Positions 46,841-49,327 of a stretch of DNA of 49,327 bases are shown piece by piece. Position numbers and translations under genes: made by a program. Source of the stretch: Candidatus Methanomethylicaceae archaeon (GTDB lineage: Archaea; Thermoproteota; Methanomethylicia; Methanomethylicales; Methanomethylicaceae); contig JANXER010000004.1 of NCBI GenBank assembly GCA_025057955.1, positions 1-49,327 on the forward strand, in the 5' to 3' direction. Each line of letters opens with the position of its first letter. Position 1 is the first letter of the stretch. Below the pieces are notes generated by a model that was not told the DNA's origin, ran no database searches, and saw nothing but the letters and a program-made list of their open reading frames with translations.

Positions 46841-48879
46841 TGGATTTGATTATAAGGCGATTAAAGCTGAAAAACATAAGAAGCTATGATGAAGGTGAAA
46901 TAAGCTTTCCAACTGGAGCAGTGCTCTTTGAAGGGGATATAGGATCAGGAAAATCAACAATTCTTCTTGCAATAGAGTTTGCATTATTTGGATTGGGAAA
47001 TGAAAAGGGGACAAGCCTATTGAGCTTGGGAAGGAATGAAGGAGAGGTGGAATTGGAGTTTGAGGCAAGGGGAAAAATCGTTAAAGTGCATAGGGGTTTG
47101 GTTAGATCAAGGAAGAGAGGAGGAGTAACTCAAGAGGACTGCTGGATTGAGATGGATGGTAGAAGATATGTATTATCACCCACTGAAATGAAGGAAATGA
47201 TGCTTAATATTTTGGGATATAATGAGCCTGTGGATCCAAAAGCCAAGAGCATAATCTTCAGATATGCTATTTATACTCCTCAAGAGGAAATGAAGGAGAT
47301 TCTTAATAGACCTGTGGATGAAAGGCTACAAACCATAAGAAAAGCTCTAAGGCTTGAGGATTATAAAATAGCTAGAGATAATGCTCTTACTGTATCCAAG
47401 GGATTGAGATTTTATGCTAGGCAATTTATGGAAGAGGAGAAGAGATTACCAGATTTAGAAAAGGAGAAAAAAGAGCTCATTCTTAAAAAAGAGGAAACTG
47501 CTAAGAAAATTGAAGATTTAGAGAATAAGCTAAGCGATGTTGAAATTTCAATAAAGGGCATTGAGAGTGAATTGGAAGTTTTAATGAGGGAGATGGAGAA
47601 GCTAGCTGGAGAGGCTAAAAGAGGAGAAGAGCTTGAGAGGACTATGGAAGATTATAATAAAAAATTAAAGATTTTAAAAAATCAAGTAAATTTCGATAGA
47701 CAGAAGAGCAATAGTTTGAAGAAAGAGAGGGATGAAATTTTAAAACTATTAATAAAGCCAGAGAAGGAGTTAAAAGTAATAGAGGAGGAGCTTAATAGAG
47801 CTAGAGTGGAAATTAAAGCAATTCTAGGAGAAGTGGCAAGGAAGGAGCATCTTCTATCCACATATAAATCTCTTGTGGAGAGAAAAATATGTCCCACTTG
47901 TAATCAAAGGGTTGATCATGAGGAATTTTTATCGAAAATTGAAAAGCTCGAAAAGGAATATGAGGAGATAAACAGAAGGAAAAAGGAGCTTGAATTGAAG
48001 ATTGAATGGCTTGAATCAATGAAGAAAATGGCTGAAGATTACGATAGAAATAGTACTAAATTGAAAAGCCTTGAGGATAATATATCAACTATTGAGGATA
48101 GAATAGCTAAGGATGAAAATGAGTTAATGGAGCTCTCTAAAAAAATAGAGGTTTTACAGGAAAAATTGAGAATTTCTAAAGAGGCAGCAATGGAATATAA
48201 GAGTAAGAAATTGGAGTTTGAAAAAATTAATGATGACCTGAAGAGGTTAAGAGAAGAAAGAAGAATTTTAGAGAATGAGAAAATTAAGCGCCTTGCTGAT
48301 TTAGAAAAATTTCAATTCAGAATAAATGAAATAGAGCGAGAGATGGAAAAAATAAAGGATAGGATTACAAAGGGAAGGAGATTAATGGAATATGTTATCT
48401 GGCTGGAGGAGTGCTTTGCGCCAGCGCTTGAGAAAATTGAATCAACAATATTCAGAGATGCAAATAGAGAATTTAGCGAGGAATTCTCAAGGCTTTTTTC
48501 ATTTATGGTTGAAGATCCAACAAAGAGCGTAATGGTGGATGAACAATTCACTCCAATAGTAATACAGGAATCCTATGAACAAGAAATTTCAAATCTAAGT
48601 GGAGGTGAAAGAACAGCCTTAGCATTAGCCTTCAGATTAGCATTAAATAAGATTGTTCAGAAGAGGGCTGGAATAGAAGGTGGACTATTAATAATGGATG
48701 AGCCAACGGATGGCTTAAGCAAGGAGCAAATAGGTAAGATTGGCGATCTCATAAAGGAGCTTATGCTAAATCAAGTTATAATAGTTTCACATGAGAGGGA
48801 GCTTGAAGGAGCTGTGGATTATATATTTAGAGTTCAAAAGGAGAATGGAAAATCTAAAATAATTCCAGCAAAAGTTTGA
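46837..48879 (+). CDS. rad50: Rad50 ATPase
   Basis: GDIGSGKSTILLAIEFALFGLG; zinc hook ERKICPTCNQRVDHEEF; NLSGGERTALALAFRLALN; LLIMDEPTDGLSKEQIGKI. Confidence 0.95.
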   Translation: MMDLIIRRLKLKNIRSYDEGEISFPTGAVLFEGDIGSGKSTILLAIEFALFGLGNEKGTSLLSLGRNEGEVELEFEARGKIVKVHRGLVRSRKRGGVTQEDCWIEMDGRRYVLSPTEMKEMMLNILGYNEPVDPKAKSIIFRYAIYTPQEEMKEILNRPVDERLQTIRKALRLEDYKIARDNALTVSKGLRFYARQFMEEEKRLPDLEKEKKELILKKEETAKKIEDLENKLSDVEISIKGIESELEVLMREMEKLAGEAKRGEELERTMEDYNKKLKILKNQVNFDRQKSNSLKKERDEILKLLIKPEKELKVIEEELNRARVEIKAILGEVARKEHLLSTYKSLVERKICPTCNQRVDHEEFLSKIEKLEKEYEEINRRKKELELKIEWLESMKKMAEDYDRNSTKLKSLEDNISTIEDRIAKDENELMELSKKIEVLQEKLRISKEAAMEYKSKKLEFEKINDDLKRLREERRILENEKIKRLADLEKFQFRINEIEREMEKIKDRITKGRRLMEYVIWLEECFAPALEKIESTIFRDANREFSEEFSRLFSFMVEDPTKSVMVDEQFTPIVIQESYEQEISNLSGGERTALALAFRLALNKIVQKRAGIEGGLLIMDEPTDGLSKEQIGKIGDLIKELMLNQVIIVSHERELEGAVDYIFRVQKENGKSKIIPAKV

Positions 48880-49327
48880 ATTAATCCCATGTTAATGAAT
48901 AAAGCTGATTTAAGGATTGGAAAGCATATGAAAAAGATTCATTTTTTCTCCTATAATTTTTTATGTGCTTGAAGATATTAGTTTATAAATTATAAGTATT
49001 CATAGAATCAAATTAATCCTTATATTATGGAAATTGAGGGAAGGCTATGCAATGAAGAGAATGTAAACCATTTCATTATTCTGATGGAATCAATGTGCAA
49101 GCATCCGTTGATAGAAACTCTTGGCAATCTGGTTGCCAATGAGCTTAGTAGCATGGACACGATGTTATTGGGAGGAAAAACAGCAAAATAACAATTTATT
49201 GAGCTTTTACAACACAGCTACTGGTGAGTAATAGAAAAGACTTCCTAGGAAATTTCAATTCTATGATAGGAGCGACTTATGCTTCCATGTCAACAAGAGT
49301 TGCTCAAAAGACAAAGTAAGATTTCTA

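Noticed and set aside
48880-49327. Small ORF MEIEGRLCNEENVNHFIILMESMCKHPLIETLGNLVANELSSMDTMLLGGKTAK near 49027 and the non-coding tail
   Set aside because: No motif or family support; could be decayed sequence or the start of something cut by the window edge. Not enough to call.
1-49327. tRNA/rRNA genes, CRISPR arrays, insertion sequences
   Set aside because: Intergenic spaces were read by eye; no GC-rich cloverleaf-like segment, regularly spaced repeat array or transposase motif was found. A tRNAscan/CRISPR search would be decisive.

Overview
This is a low-GC archaeal chromosomal window. A eukaryote-type topoisomerase IB, TFB, Mrp, HerA-NurA-Mre11-Rad50 and mevalonate kinase all point to Archaea, and TopIB suggests a Thaumarchaeota/Aigarchaeota-like or related lineage. 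It is densely packed with housekeeping and metabolic genes. I found no rRNA, tRNA, CRISPR array or intact mobile element. Main blocks: (i) TopIB (cut by the left edge) divergent from a three-gene operon that reads as a miniature SMC-like ATPase + kleisin-like + KITE/ScpB-like complex; (ii) trxB-like reductase, sfsA, lhr, gcvT, two tandem moeA paralogs, a TldD/PmbA-family gene; (iii) UPF0280 divergent from HcyBio-ferredoxin (homocysteine biosynthesis); (iv) mevalonate kinase, DUF4430/ECF S-component pair, mrp, MFS, purB, nnrDE, rubredoxin, divergent TFB; (v) PadR-ABC exporter; (vi) trmO, ZPR1, an HTH-SBP regulator and a sodium:solute symporter with a tiny partner ORF; (vii) a full his cluster (Z-G-D-C-B-H-A-F-IE); (viii) MFS, LysE, acylphosphatase, PfkB kinase; (ix) nurA-herA-mre11-rad50. 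The best leads are the hinge-less SMC/kleisin/KITE operon, a 14-17 bp element shared by the DUF4430 and ECF promoters, a 96-bp identical tract between moeA paralogs, and two genes (hisZ, trmO) whose conserved N-termini can only be reached by a -1 shift at a similar TTTCAAA context. All family calls come from reading motifs by eye; no database search was run.
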